A stretch of 64,000 nt of DNA from Paenibacillus radicibacter. GTDB lineage: Bacteria > Bacillota > Bacilli > Paenibacillales > NBRC-103111. Positions within the stretch are counted from its first letter, which is position 1. Every line of letters starts with the position of its first letter. A model generated the notes under the pieces. It saw only the letters and a list, made by a program, of their open reading frames with translations. It had not been told where the DNA came from and did not search any database. Positions 40,900 to 49,686 of the stretch are shown here, piece by piece. Position numbers and translations under genes: made by a program. The stretch lies in NCBI RefSeq assembly GCF_024721995.1, contig NZ_JANQBC010000002.1:1-64000 (forward strand). The letters run 5' to 3'.

Positions 40900-41907
40900 A
40901 TGATCGAATTACGAAATATTACAAAACATTATACAAGCGGCAACAAACAAACAACTGCCCTAAATGGCATTAACCTTCATATTGCTAAAGGTGAAATTTA
41001 TGGGATTATCGGCCACTCAGGTGCTGGTAAAAGTACGCTGCTACGGACAATCAACTTATTAGAGCGCCCATCCAGTGGTCAGGTGATCATCCAAGATCGA
41101 GATATTACACAGCTGTCTCACAACTCACTTCAGCAGCGTCGTCGCAAGATTGGCATGATTTTTCAACATTTTAATCTGCTGTCTTCTGCAACAGTCGAAA
41201 GCAATATTGCTTTCCCACTTACACTTGCAGGTGTACCCAAGAGTCAAATTCAAACTCGGGTTAATGAATTGCTTGATTTAGTCGGGCTACAAGAACACCG
41301 CAGTAAGTATCCATCCCAGTTATCCGGTGGACAAAAGCAGCGTGTCGGCATTGCAAGAGCCCTATCCGCTGACCCAGACATCTTACTCTGTGATGAAGCT
41401 ACATCAGCGTTAGATCCACTAACGACGAAGTCGATCCTTGATTTGCTTGCAGAGATTAATAAGAAGTTCGGCATTACAATCGTGCTCATTACACATGAAA
41501 TGCATGTCATTCGAACCATTTGTGATAAAGTCGCTGTCATTCACGACGGACAAATTGTCGAACAAGGGCTTGTTACAGAAGTATTCTTAAAACCGAAACA
41601 TCAGGTAACGCAAGAGTTCATTGATGAATTAACAGACCCTGTTGAGTGGAATAATTTGAAGTTTGAACAGTCGACATCACAACAACTTGTCAAGATTACA
41701 TTCCTTGGTGAGCAAACGTACCTACCACTATTGTCAGAGATCATTAGCAAGACTGGAGTAACTTTCTCCATTATGCAAGGAACGATCTCGCGATTAAAGG
41801 ATACACCGTATGGCGTACTGCATGTCATTTTCCATGGGGAACAGGCCGCTATTGCTGAAACTATACAACAACTAAAAACTAAAGACTTAGATGTGGAGGT
41901 CATTTAA
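40900..41907 (+). CDS. metN: Methionine ABC transporter ATPase MetN
   Basis: 335-residue ATPase: Walker A GHSGAGKST, signature LSGGQKQR, Walker B ILLCDEATSALD, then a C-terminal NIL domain (about 260-335) that binds methionine for feedback inhibition. Its TAA abuts the metI ATG. S-box control upstream supports methionine import. Confidence 0.95.
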   Translation: MIELRNITKHYTSGNKQTTALNGINLHIAKGEIYGIIGHSGAGKSTLLRTINLLERPSSGQVIIQDRDITQLSHNSLQQRRRKIGMIFQHFNLLSSATVESNIAFPLTLAGVPKSQIQTRVNELLDLVGLQEHRSKYPSQLSGGQKQRVGIARALSADPDILLCDEATSALDPLTTKSILDLLAEINKKFGITIVLITHEMHVIRTICDKVAVIHDGQIVEQGLVTEVFLKPKHQVTQEFIDELTDPVEWNNLKFEQSTSQQLVKITFLGEQTYLPLLSEIISKTGVTFSIMQGTISRLKDTPYGVLHVIFHGEQAAIAETIQQLKTKDLDVEVI

Positions 41908-42564
41908 ATGGATTTATCAAAAATCATCTGGTCCGACGTTAGCGATGCAACGATTGATACACTAAATATGTTGGGCTTCTCCACCCTGTTTACAATTATT
42001 CTGGGTTTACCTATCGGCATACTTCTATTTTGGACTTCCGGTAAAGAAGGTACTCCCAAAGTTGTTTATACAATCTCATCGTTTATCATTAACATCTTAC
42101 GCTCAGTTCCATTTGTTATCTTGATGATTGCCGTCATTCCACTAACACGATCTATTGTGGGAACATCGATTGGCGTTCAAGCAGCCATCCCGCCGCTCGT
42201 TATCGCAGCTGCTCCTTTCTTCGCAAGGTTAGTGGAGACTTCGCTTCGTGAAGTTGACCGCGGGGTGATCGAAGCTGCACAAGCGATGGGTGCATCAAAT
42301 AGGCAAATTATTTGGAAAGTTCTGCTACCTGAGTCATTACCAGGGTTACTTGCTGGGATGACCATTACAGCTGTAACCTTAGTTTCTTATACGGCTATGT
42401 CCGGTCTAATCGGCGGTGGTGGTCTAGGTGACTTGGCTTACCGTTACGGGTACCAAAGATTTGAGACCGAGATGATGATCGTAAGTATTCTCGTCATGCT
42501 TGTCCTCGTTCAAATCTTGCAAACGATTGGCGACAAATTGGTTTCACGGTTTTCACGTAAATAG
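41908..42564 (+). CDS. metI: Methionine ABC transporter permease MetI
   Basis: 218-residue permease with five or six membrane segments and the ATPase-coupling EAA loop (EAAQAMGASNRQIIWKVLLPE). Starts directly after metN and has the size expected for MetI/MetP. Confidence 0.95.
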   Translation: MDLSKIIWSDVSDATIDTLNMLGFSTLFTIILGLPIGILLFWTSGKEGTPKVVYTISSFIINILRSVPFVILMIAVIPLTRSIVGTSIGVQAAIPPLVIAAAPFFARLVETSLREVDRGVIEAAQAMGASNRQIIWKVLLPESLPGLLAGMTITAVTLVSYTAMSGLIGGGGLGDLAYRYGYQRFETEMMIVSILVMLVLVQILQTIGDKLVSRFSRK

Positions 42565-42596
42565 ATATTATATAAAAATTTTAGGAGGAACCACAC

Positions 42597-43427
42597 ATGA
42601 AAAAATTGTTTACGTTCGTACTATCCATCTCTTTAATCGCTGTACTTGCTGCTTGCGGCGATAAGAACGCTGCACCAGCAACACCTGCTGCTGAAGGCGC
42701 ATCTAAGGAAGTTACACTTAAAATTGGCGCATCTGCTGTTCCACACGCTGAGATCTTGAATTTCATCAAACCGAAACTAAAAGAACAAGGCGTCATTCTT
42801 GAGGTCAAAGAATTCTCTGATTACGTACAACCGAACATTCAAGTATTCGAGAAACAATTAGATGCGAACTTCTTCCAGCACCTTCCTTATTTAGAAGCTC
42901 AAAATGCAGATCGCAAAATGAATCTGGAATCCATTGTTGGTGTTCACCTTGAACCATTTGGTGCATACTCCAAAAAAATTACGAACATCAAAGACCTTGC
43001 AGATGGTGCAACAGTAGCCGTTCCGAACGATCCATCAAACGCAGGACGTGCACTTGCACTTCTTGAGAAAAATGGCTTGATCAAATTAAAAGATGGCGTT
43101 GGAATCAAAGCCACTCTTAAAGATATTGTAGACAATCCAAAGAAACTAAAAATCAATGAATTAGATGCTGCTATGCTTCCGCGTACACTTGCAGATGTAG
43201 ACTTGTCCTTGATCAACACGAACTATGCACTGCAAGCGAATCTTGTACCTACGAAAGATGCTCTATTTATTGAAGATAAAAATTCACCTTACACGAACAT
43301 TATCGTAGCTCGTCCTGATAACAAAGACTCTGCTGCAATCAAGAAGCTAATCGCTGCTTTGACTACACCAGAAGTAAAGACGTTTATTGAAGACAAGTAC
43401 AAAGGCTCTATTATCCCAAGTTTCTAA
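42597..43427 (+). CDS. metQ: Methionine-binding lipoprotein MetQ
   Basis: 276-residue NlpA/MetQ family substrate-binding lipoprotein. Lipobox LAAC (Cys20) after a typical signal; KIGASAVPHAEIL, FFQHLPYL and DAAMLPRTLADVDL are family segments. AGGAGG at about 42582 gives ATG 42597. Third gene of the met import operon. Confidence 0.95.
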   Translation: MKKLFTFVLSISLIAVLAACGDKNAAPATPAAEGASKEVTLKIGASAVPHAEILNFIKPKLKEQGVILEVKEFSDYVQPNIQVFEKQLDANFFQHLPYLEAQNADRKMNLESIVGVHLEPFGAYSKKITNIKDLADGATVAVPNDPSNAGRALALLEKNGLIKLKDGVGIKATLKDIVDNPKKLKINELDAAMLPRTLADVDLSLINTNYALQANLVPTKDALFIEDKNSPYTNIIVARPDNKDSAAIKKLIAALTTPEVKTFIEDKYKGSIIPSF

Positions 43428-43451
43428 GTGCTAATTCGGATTCCAAATAAC

Positions 43452-43497
43452 AAAAACCATGCCCCTACTAATTCTAGTAGAACGCATGGTTTTTTTC
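43452..43497 (+). terminator. Terminator of the metNIQ operon
   Basis: AAAACCATGC / GCATGGTTTT stem with trailing Ts, 25 bp after the metQ stop. Confidence 0.9.
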
Positions 43498-43532
43498 TAT
43501 GAAAAATAATTCAAATATTTACCATAATAACC

Positions 43533-43561
43533 TTCACATAAGAACAAACGTTTGATATAAT
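43533..43561 (+). promoter_or_regulatory. SigA promoter of the 75-residue gene, with LexA-like sites
   Basis: TTCACA (43533-43538), 17 bp, perfect TATAAT (43556-43561). The spacer carries AGAACAAACGTTTG (43541-43554), 12 of 14 matches to the Firmicute LexA box, and a weaker CAAACACTTGTTCT lies just downstream (about 43567-43580). SOS control is a hypothesis. Confidence 0.6.
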
Positions 43562-43600
43562 ATAAACAAACACTTGTTCTCATTAGAGGAGGATTGACTT

Positions 43601-43828
43601 ATGAAATCATGCTATCATTTCCGTTTTATTGCTGAAGATGCCAAGTCTTTATGGAAAGACCTCACATTCCGGTTTTACCGCGACGGCTCCGTGACGATTA
43701 CGAACAATGATACAGACGTACGCATTCACCCAAAACAGCTTTCTGGTGCAGCACTTGATTTCTACATCCGCAAACGTATTTATTTAATCAAGACCGATTT
43801 ACAAGAGAAGATCGTCAAATACGCTTGA
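43601..43828 (+). CDS. Small conserved-looking protein of unknown function
   Basis: 75 residues, basic, no membrane segment: MKSCYHFRFIAEDAKSLWKD, a beta-hairpin-like FRFYRDGSVTITNND and a C-terminal helix with IRKRIYLIKTDLQEKI. Excellent ribosome site (GAGGAGG) and a near-consensus promoter make it a real gene. I do not recognise the family. It is monocistronic and convergent with ltaS. Confidence 0.75.
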   Translation: MKSCYHFRFIAEDAKSLWKDLTFRFYRDGSVTITNNDTDVRIHPKQLSGAALDFYIRKRIYLIKTDLQEKIVKYA

Positions 43829-43842
43829 TCTCCCCTTCTACT

Positions 43843-45735
43843 TCATGGACTTTGAGCAAGATGCGACTCCTCTTGTGTAACAGGCAATCTAGGCAAACCT
43901 CTTACATAGCTGTCTGACATCGCCAATAACTGTGATGCCGCTTCAAAATCTGACGTAAGATGATCATCTGACATCGTCGGATCCGCATGTTTCAAAGCAT
44001 ACTTATCTCCATCTGCTATCGTCCTACCGGGTACGAATATCTCATTCGCATTAATAAATGAGCCTGTTGGCAAATAATAGCGCATTGGCAAGAGTGTATC
44101 CGTATTGTTTAGCAGATCTTTCCCGAAGTACACCTTATCGTCCAATGAGAACCCTGCTAGGTTAGCAATCGTTGGCATCAGATCAATCTGACCGCCTACA
44201 TGCTTAAACTCCTGACCTTGCGTAACACCTGGGACTGAGATAAAGAGTGGAATGTTGAACATATCGGTGTATCCATACTCCCTGCCGACAATTGATTCCA
44301 TTAGTCCACGTTCTTTAGCTGACATTGAATTAACAGGCAATCCAAAATGATCGCCATACATGACAATCATACTATCTTCCCAAATACCCGCTTCTTTCAG
44401 TTCATCGAAAAATTGACCCAATGCTTCATCCGTGTAATGAGCAGATTGAATGTACTTGCCAACCAACGTATCATTATATTCATCTGGCAATTGCATCGGA
44501 TTCTTAGATGCTGGCAAATCAAATGGATGATGATTCGTCATCGAAATTAAATTCGCATAAAACTTTTGACCTGCATCATGTTTCCTCTTCAATTCTTCCG
44601 TCGTCTTCTTAAACAAAACTTCATCTGAAGAACCAAAATGTATAAAGTCCTCTTCACCGAAAAATGATTTATCATAGAAATGATCAAAACCAAGTGCGTG
44701 ATACAGTTTATCTCTATTCCAGAACTCAACACTGTTCGTGTGGAAAGTAAGAGACTCATATCCGTAATCTTTGACCATACGCGGCATACCAGGTAATTCC
44801 TTATCGCTGTATACTTGAGAGGATGCACCATTCTGAGGAACGTACAGTGATGTGTTTAGCAGATATTCCGCATCCGACGTATTCCCTTGACCAATCTGTT
44901 GATAGAAATTAGAGAAGTAATAAGATTCTTTCAAGAACTTATTAAGATTCGGTGTAATTTCTTCCCCATCAATCTGCAAGCCAATTAGGAAGTCTTGAAA
45001 CGATTCCAGTTGAACGACAATGATGTTCTTATCCTTCGCTTCCCCTGCATGATTCTGAGTTGCTTCGGTAGATGCTACCGCTTGCTTTGCCTCTGCTACT
45101 GTATCCGGTGTTACAGCTGCGATCGCAACCGAATCCGTTAGCATTCCGTTCATGATCGTATGCACTTCATAATTAAGCAGACCCATCTTCTCTGCCTTTA
45201 CATGTTCATTTACAATATCTTGATTCGACGAAACCAATAACAAGCAGATTACTAATGCTGCGGAGAATACGCCGAGCTCCAGTGTTTTAGGATATGTAAT
45301 CTGAACATTACTCCCCCAAGAACGTACTTTTTTACTACAAAGACAAAGTACAGTTATGACGACAAGATCAAGGAAAATAAGCAAATATTGAGGATGCATG
45401 ATGGTGAGTACACTACTCTTTACCTCAGTAACCTGTTTAACTTGCATCAACGCATGATAATCCACAATAACACCGTAATACTTGTAGTACATCAATACGG
45501 CAAAATAAATGATTGTCACGATTAAATTTACAATCATATAGGCGAGCAGTTTGCGTTTCTTGATGAATAACTCAATACATCCAAACAGAACCAATATCGT
45601 AGGTAAATCTGTTAATAACGGACTGAACCATGGAACCGATCCTTGAATCACGCTCCAGGTTAAATACATTTTGAGCATCATCAGGATTGAAAACACAGCT
45701 GCAAGCGAAACTCGGCTCACATTACTTTTTTTCAA
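43843..45735 (-). CDS. ltaS: Lipoteichoic acid synthase (LtaS family)
   Basis: 630-residue membrane enzyme polymerising glycerol phosphate from phosphatidylglycerol. About five N-terminal membrane segments (residues 1-190) are followed by an extracellular sulfatase-fold domain with VVQLESFQDF, the catalytic Thr in GQGNTSDAEYLLNTS, SMTNHHPFDLP and YGDHFGLP. TTG 45735 is chosen because AAGGAGG lies eight bases upstream; the GTG at 45762 would precede that site. Length is near LtaS of Bacillus (~640). Paralogues (YfnI, YqgS, YvgJ types) cannot be excluded. Confidence 0.9.
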   Translation of the reverse strand: MKKSNVSRVSLAAVFSILMMLKMYLTWSVIQGSVPWFSPLLTDLPTILVLFGCIELFIKKRKLLAYMIVNLIVTIIYFAVLMYYKYYGVIVDYHALMQVKQVTEVKSSVLTIMHPQYLLIFLDLVVITVLCLCSKKVRSWGSNVQITYPKTLELGVFSAALVICLLLVSSNQDIVNEHVKAEKMGLLNYEVHTIMNGMLTDSVAIAAVTPDTVAEAKQAVASTEATQNHAGEAKDKNIIVVQLESFQDFLIGLQIDGEEITPNLNKFLKESYYFSNFYQQIGQGNTSDAEYLLNTSLYVPQNGASSQVYSDKELPGMPRMVKDYGYESLTFHTNSVEFWNRDKLYHALGFDHFYDKSFFGEEDFIHFGSSDEVLFKKTTEELKRKHDAGQKFYANLISMTNHHPFDLPASKNPMQLPDEYNDTLVGKYIQSAHYTDEALGQFFDELKEAGIWEDSMIVMYGDHFGLPVNSMSAKERGLMESIVGREYGYTDMFNIPLFISVPGVTQGQEFKHVGGQIDLMPTIANLAGFSLDDKVYFGKDLLNNTDTLLPMRYYLPTGSFINANEIFVPGRTIADGDKYALKHADPTMSDDHLTSDFEAASQLLAMSDSYVRGLPRLPVTQEESHLAQSP

Positions 45736-45835
45736 GTTAACGACCTCCTTCTTAACACCCACAACAGTAGCACATGAACCTTAATTTAGAATGAAATAGC
45801 ATTAATATCCAATTAATTCAATGAATGAACAACAA

Positions 45836-45880
45836 AAAAATCAGCCTTCCTGCGTAACAATTACGCGAAAGACTGATTTT
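45836..45880 (-). terminator. Terminator after tag
   Basis: Long hairpin, AAAATCAG...CGCGTAA / TTACGCAGG...CTGATTTT with trailing Ts on the minus strand, overlapping the tag stop codon at 45879-45881. Confidence 0.85.
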
Positions 45881-46451
45881 ATTGAATCGTATGTTTAACC
45901 CGACAGCAACAGGTTTGAATATGATCGTTGATCATCCCAATAGCTTGCATAAAGGAATAAATAATCGTAGTCCCTACGAAAGAAAAGCCCCTGCGCTTCA
46001 AGTCCTTACTGATCTGATCCGAGAGCGGTGTGGATACAGGTACATCCGTCATCTTCTCAGGGCGATTATCAATTGGAACCCCATTAATAAATCCCCATAT
46101 ATACTGATCAAACGTGCCAAACTCTTCTTGTATGCGTATAAAGGCTTGTGCATTGGTCACCGTTGACCGTACTTTCAACTTGTTGCGCACGATACCTGGA
46201 TTGGCTAACAACTCCATGATTCGTTCTTCATCATACTGCGCCACAACATTCACATTAAATTGATCAAATGCTGCTCGGTACGCCTCTCTTTTCTTCAGAA
46301 CCGTATACCAGCTTAGACCTGCTTGCGCACCTTCGAGTGTAATCATCTCGAACAAATGCCGATCATCATGTACGGGTACGCCCCACTCTAAGTCATGATA
46401 ATCCATGTATAGTGGATCTTCGTTCACCCAGCTACATCGTATAACCGTCAA
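45879..46451 (-). CDS. tag: DNA-3-methyladenine glycosylase I
   Basis: 190-residue base-excision repair glycosylase removing 3-methyladenine. The zinc site is intact: Cys6 and His19, spaced as Cys4/His17 of E. coli Tag, plus HIQTC near the C-terminus. DLEWGVPVHDDRHLFEMITLEG is the family core. A TTG at 46451 follows AGGGGG by seven bases and gives the normal Tag length; ATGs upstream have no ribosome site. It is 58 bp downstream of the thiamine ABC genes and may be transcribed with them. Confidence 0.92.
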   Translation of the reverse strand: MTVIRCSWVNEDPLYMDYHDLEWGVPVHDDRHLFEMITLEGAQAGLSWYTVLKKREAYRAAFDQFNVNVVAQYDEERIMELLANPGIVRNKLKVRSTVTNAQAFIRIQEEFGTFDQYIWGFINGVPIDNRPEKMTDVPVSTPLSDQISKDLKRRGFSFVGTTIIYSFMQAIGMINDHIQTCCCRVKHTIQ

Positions 46452-46509
46452 CTTGTAACCCCCTCTACAACCCATAATCCCATCATGTACAATAATCCTA
46501 TTGTATCGA

Positions 46510-47286
46510 TCAGGATACAACCTGTCCACGCTGCATCGAAGAATAAATGGCCTGTTTCATCTCTTGAAACGCAGGTGACAAGGTGACCGCAGAATCACGT
46601 GGTCTAGCCCACGGAACTTGGAACTCTTGCAAAATAAGCGTCGGCTTCTCAGACAACACATAAATGCGGTCAGATAAATATAGCGCTTCTTCAATACTGT
46701 GAGTCACAAACAACACTGAGCGCTGATCCTGTTCCCAAATACTAAGTAACCACTTCTGCATATCTAGTCTTGTCAGTGCATCTAACGCACCGAAGGGTTC
46801 ATCCAGACACATCAACTCTTGTTCAGATAGCAGTGCTCGTAGGAACGATACTCGCTGACGCATACCACCCGATAGCACTTGCGGCAGCTTCTTCTCATAT
46901 CCGCCTAAACCGATACGCGGTAACCATTCACGCGCTTGCTTAAGTGCCTGATCTCGGTTTACACCTGCGACTTCAAGTGCAGTTATCACATTCTCCTCAA
47001 TCGTTCGCCACGGAAATAAACAGTCCGCTTGCGGCATGTAAGAGATCAAACCACGCTTACCTGTGACGTCTTGATCGTCCAAGCGAACACTGCCGGCAGA
47101 TGGCTCAACTAACCCGCCAATGATTTGTAGAATTGTTGACTTTCCGCTTCCCGAAGGGCCAATAAGTGATACGAATTCCCCTTGCGCAACATGTAGGCTA
47201 ATATCTTGAAGGACCAGCTCTGTCTGCCTTTTATCAACAAACGACTTTTGGATATGTTCAAGTACTAATTTATTGTGTAGTGTCAT
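46510..47286 (-). CDS. ABC transporter ATPase, thiamine/precursor uptake
   Basis: 258-residue ATPase of the NitT/TauT/SsuB type: Walker A GPSGSGKST, signature LSGGMRQR, Walker B LMCLDEPFGALD. ATG 47286 overlaps the permease stop (ATGA). As last ABC gene of the TPP-riboswitch operon it powers import of thiamine or a pyrimidine precursor (ThiZ role). Confidence 0.9.
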   Translation of the reverse strand: MTLHNKLVLEHIQKSFVDKRQTELVLQDISLHVAQGEFVSLIGPSGSGKSTILQIIGGLVEPSAGSVRLDDQDVTGKRGLISYMPQADCLFPWRTIEENVITALEVAGVNRDQALKQAREWLPRIGLGGYEKKLPQVLSGGMRQRVSFLRALLSEQELMCLDEPFGALDALTRLDMQKWLLSIWEQDQRSVLFVTHSIEEALYLSDRIYVLSEKPTLILQEFQVPWARPRDSAVTLSPAFQEMKQAIYSSMQRGQVVS

Positions 47287-48044
47287 ACCTTCGCCCTCAC
47301 ATTCCAACGAACAAGCCAATTCTCGATCCAACCGATTGCCTTATAGAACAATAAACTAAATAGTACGATAAGCAGCATCACGCAAAATACACGATCCGCA
47401 CGATACGATGATTTTGCCATCATCATATAGAATCCAAGTCCTTTTTCCGCGCCTAGCCACTCTGCAATAACAGCTGACATGACACTATAAGTCGCTGAAA
47501 TCTTTAGACCTGAGAACATATGCGGTAGTGCCGAAGGAAGTTCAACCATTCGAAATGTCTTCCACTTGTTAGCACCAATCATTTGCATGTAGTTGTACAT
47601 CGATCGATCCGCTCTTGCAAACCCATCCATCGCTGCAACCGCAACTGGGAAGAAACAGATCAAGCTAATCGTAATTAATTTAGGTAGAATCCCATAACCG
47701 AACCAGATCATAAGTAGTGGAGCAAGAATAATGACAGGAATGTTCTGTGATAAGATAAGCAGCGGTGACAGCCCTGCACGCACACGCGGCATTAAATGAA
47801 GAATAATTGAAAGTACAAGTCCAATTGCACTTCCTATTACAAATCCAAGTAAAGTAAGCTTCACCGTAGCCCCAATATGAACACCTAGCTTGGGTAATTC
47901 ACGCCAGCCTTCTTGAATAACCTGGATCGGGCTTGGCAATATCCATTTTTCCACTGCAAACACGATCGTCGACAATTGCCATACAGCCAAGAAAAGGCTG
48001 ACCGTCACAATCGGCGGCCAGCTCTTGATAAACCAAGCTTTCAT
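47283..48044 (-). CDS. ABC transporter permease, thiamine/precursor uptake
   Basis: 253-residue permease with about six membrane segments and the coupling loop MQMIGANKWKTFRMVELPSA (EAA-type). It resembles ThiX and SsuC/TauC permeases. Four-base overlaps with both neighbours show tight coupling. Confidence 0.9.
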   Translation of the reverse strand: MKAWFIKSWPPIVTVSLFLAVWQLSTIVFAVEKWILPSPIQVIQEGWRELPKLGVHIGATVKLTLLGFVIGSAIGLVLSIILHLMPRVRAGLSPLLILSQNIPVIILAPLLMIWFGYGILPKLITISLICFFPVAVAAMDGFARADRSMYNYMQMIGANKWKTFRMVELPSALPHMFSGLKISATYSVMSAVIAEWLGAEKGLGFYMMMAKSSYRADRVFCVMLLIVLFSLLFYKAIGWIENWLVRWNVRAKV

Positions 48045-48337
48045 CCTCTATACTTCTCCGTTAATTGATCCATTGTGTATCCTTTTTCAGGATTATAGGC
48101 GATCTTTACTTGTGAAAGGACACCTGGACAACCCACTTCTATCATAACCTCATTCATGCGCTTCACGATATCAAGGAGCTCTGACAAGTCACCCTCCATC
48201 GTCGTCTCAAGCGGACTCACCATGTATTTGACACCCGATTGCTGTATTACTTCAATAGCGCGATCCACATAAGGAATCACATCTTCACCACTGCGTGTCT
48301 TTGGAATAATTTGAATGGATACTAGTGCGTTAGCCAT
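48041..48337 (-). CDS. Thiamine-binding protein, MTH1187/YqgV family
   Basis: 98 residues, cytoplasmic: ALVSIQIIPKTRSGED, SPLETTMEGDLSELLDIV and CPGVLSQVKIAYNPEKG match the small ferredoxin-like family (formerly DUF77) known to bind thiamine. It sits between the binding lipoprotein and the permease of the TPP-regulated operon. It may bind the imported ligand inside the cell. Confidence 0.88.
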   Translation of the reverse strand: MANALVSIQIIPKTRSGEDVIPYVDRAIEVIQQSGVKYMVSPLETTMEGDLSELLDIVKRMNEVMIEVGCPGVLSQVKIAYNPEKGYTMDQLTEKYRG

Positions 48338-48364
48338 GTAAAGACCCCTCTTTTCAAGTTGAGA

Positions 48365-49384
48365 TTAGTTCGCTTTCGGTAAGAAATCGTTCGTGAATGC
48401 CGTGTCGACATCCAATTTCTTCTCTAGTAATTTGTGATCAAACATCCAATTGGAATAATTCTCCCATACCGAACGCTTTTGCTCGCCCCATCTTGTTGCT
48501 TCTGCTTTGTAACGAGGACTTAACCATTTTTGCGATGCAATGACTAATTCTTTATTAAGTTCAGGAACTGCCTTAATCAAGATGTTCGCTGCATCTTCAG
48601 GACTTGCAATCGCATACTCATACCCTTTGGATACAGCCGCCATGAATGCTTTCGCAAGTTCTGGCTTTTCTTTGAGCAGTTTTTCACTGGCAATGACAAC
48701 AGGTGTGTAGTAATCCAGTTTATCCGAATAATCGGTTAGATAAATCATATTAACTGGCTCTTTGCGAAGCTCTGCTTCAATTCCTGTCCATGCATAGTAA
48801 ATCCACGAAAAGTCCACATCCCGTTTCACTGCTGTAAAGTAGTCTGCTTCACCAATATTAATAGAAGTAACTTTCTTATAGTCCGCATTTTGTGTTTGCA
48901 TGAGTGACTCGATAACAGCCGCTTCAGCAGGTGAACCGTACCCACCATACTTCTTTCCTTCGAAATCTTTCGGCGACTTAATATTCTTCGCTACAGGTGA
49001 CGCAAATCCAGATGTATTATGTTGAATGATTGCTCCGATCGATACAACAGGAACGCCTTGTAAGCGACCTTGAGTAATTGATTCTTGCACACCAATTCCA
49101 AATTCAGCATTACCTGCTCCAACCATCGCCATGGATGTGTTAGAACCTGGCAGAACGATGTCAACATTAAGCCCTTGTTCGGTAAAATATCCTTTTTCCT
49201 TAGCTACGTAAATGCCTGTATGATTCGTATTTGGTGTCCAGTCTAAGGCAATCTTCACGTCCGTTAATTTCTTGTCTCCTGCATCTTTTGCTGGTTCAGC
49301 TGCCTTCTCCTTGCCTCCACATGCTGTTAATGTGAGTAGCATAAGTACGAGTACAGCTGCAAGTGTCACTTTCATTTGCTTCAT
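48365..49384 (-). CDS. Substrate-binding lipoprotein, thiamine pyrimidine precursor (ThiY/NMT1-like)
   Basis: 339 residues. Signal with lipobox LTAC (Cys22). NMT1/THI5-like fold: KIALDWTPNTNHTGIYVAKE, PGSNTSMAMVGAGNAEFGIG, FEGKKYGGYGSPAE. Such proteins bind HMP or formylaminopyrimidine. First gene after the TPP riboswitch. AAGGAG precedes ATG 49384. Confidence 0.92.
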   Translation of the reverse strand: MKQMKVTLAAVLVLMLLTLTACGGKEKAAEPAKDAGDKKLTDVKIALDWTPNTNHTGIYVAKEKGYFTEQGLNVDIVLPGSNTSMAMVGAGNAEFGIGVQESITQGRLQGVPVVSIGAIIQHNTSGFASPVAKNIKSPKDFEGKKYGGYGSPAEAAVIESLMQTQNADYKKVTSINIGEADYFTAVKRDVDFSWIYYAWTGIEAELRKEPVNMIYLTDYSDKLDYYTPVVIASEKLLKEKPELAKAFMAAVSKGYEYAIASPEDAANILIKAVPELNKELVIASQKWLSPRYKAEATRWGEQKRSVWENYSNWMFDHKLLEKKLDVDTAFTNDFLPKAN

Positions 49385-49427
49385 GTTGCTCTCTCCTTCT
49401 TCTCTTGCAGAGAATCTTTCAATTCCA

Positions 49428-49450
49428 ACAAAAAAACTCCCTTACGGGAG
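49428..49450 (-). terminator. TPP-riboswitch terminator
   Basis: CTCCC-GTAA-GGGAG hairpin with seven Ts on the minus strand. The GCTGGC next to it (49450-49455) can pair with GCCAGC at the aptamer 3' end (49494-49499), a likely antiterminator. Confidence 0.85.
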
Positions 49451-49486
49451 CCAGCATTTTTGTGCATGCACAAACAAAATTCATGG

Positions 49487-49577
49487 TTCCTACGCTGGCA
49501 TTATCCAGATCAGGTCAAGGGTCAGTATCTTAAGGAATACAATCTCAGCCGGCCAAAAATCCCAGCACCCCGCTTGT
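49487..49577 (-). ncRNA. TPP riboswitch (THI box)
   Basis: Minus-strand core GGGGTGCTGG, GGCTGAGA, ACCCTTGACCTGATCTGGAT, AATGCCAGCGTAGGAA is the canonical thiamine-diphosphate aptamer. Controls the ABC importer downstream by attenuation. Confidence 0.97.
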
Positions 49578-49634
49578 TTTTTTGAAGTTCTATACCACTA
49601 TATAGCAGAAACAATTATTTGTCCAATTATTCCA

Positions 49635-49674
49635 TTAAAAAAATCACAGACCAGCTCAGGGCTGTCCGTGATTT
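49635..49674 (-). terminator. Terminator after the NlpC/P60 gene
   Basis: ATCACGGACAGC / GCTGGTCTGTGAT stem followed by seven Ts on the minus strand, 12 bp after the stop. Confidence 0.9.
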
Positions 49675-49686
49675 CAATTGACTTGA

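Noticed and set aside
45736-46529. Longer N-termini for ltaS (GTG 45762) and tag (46529)
   Set aside because: In both cases a strong ribosome site lies inside the extension and directly before a TTG that gives the usual family length.
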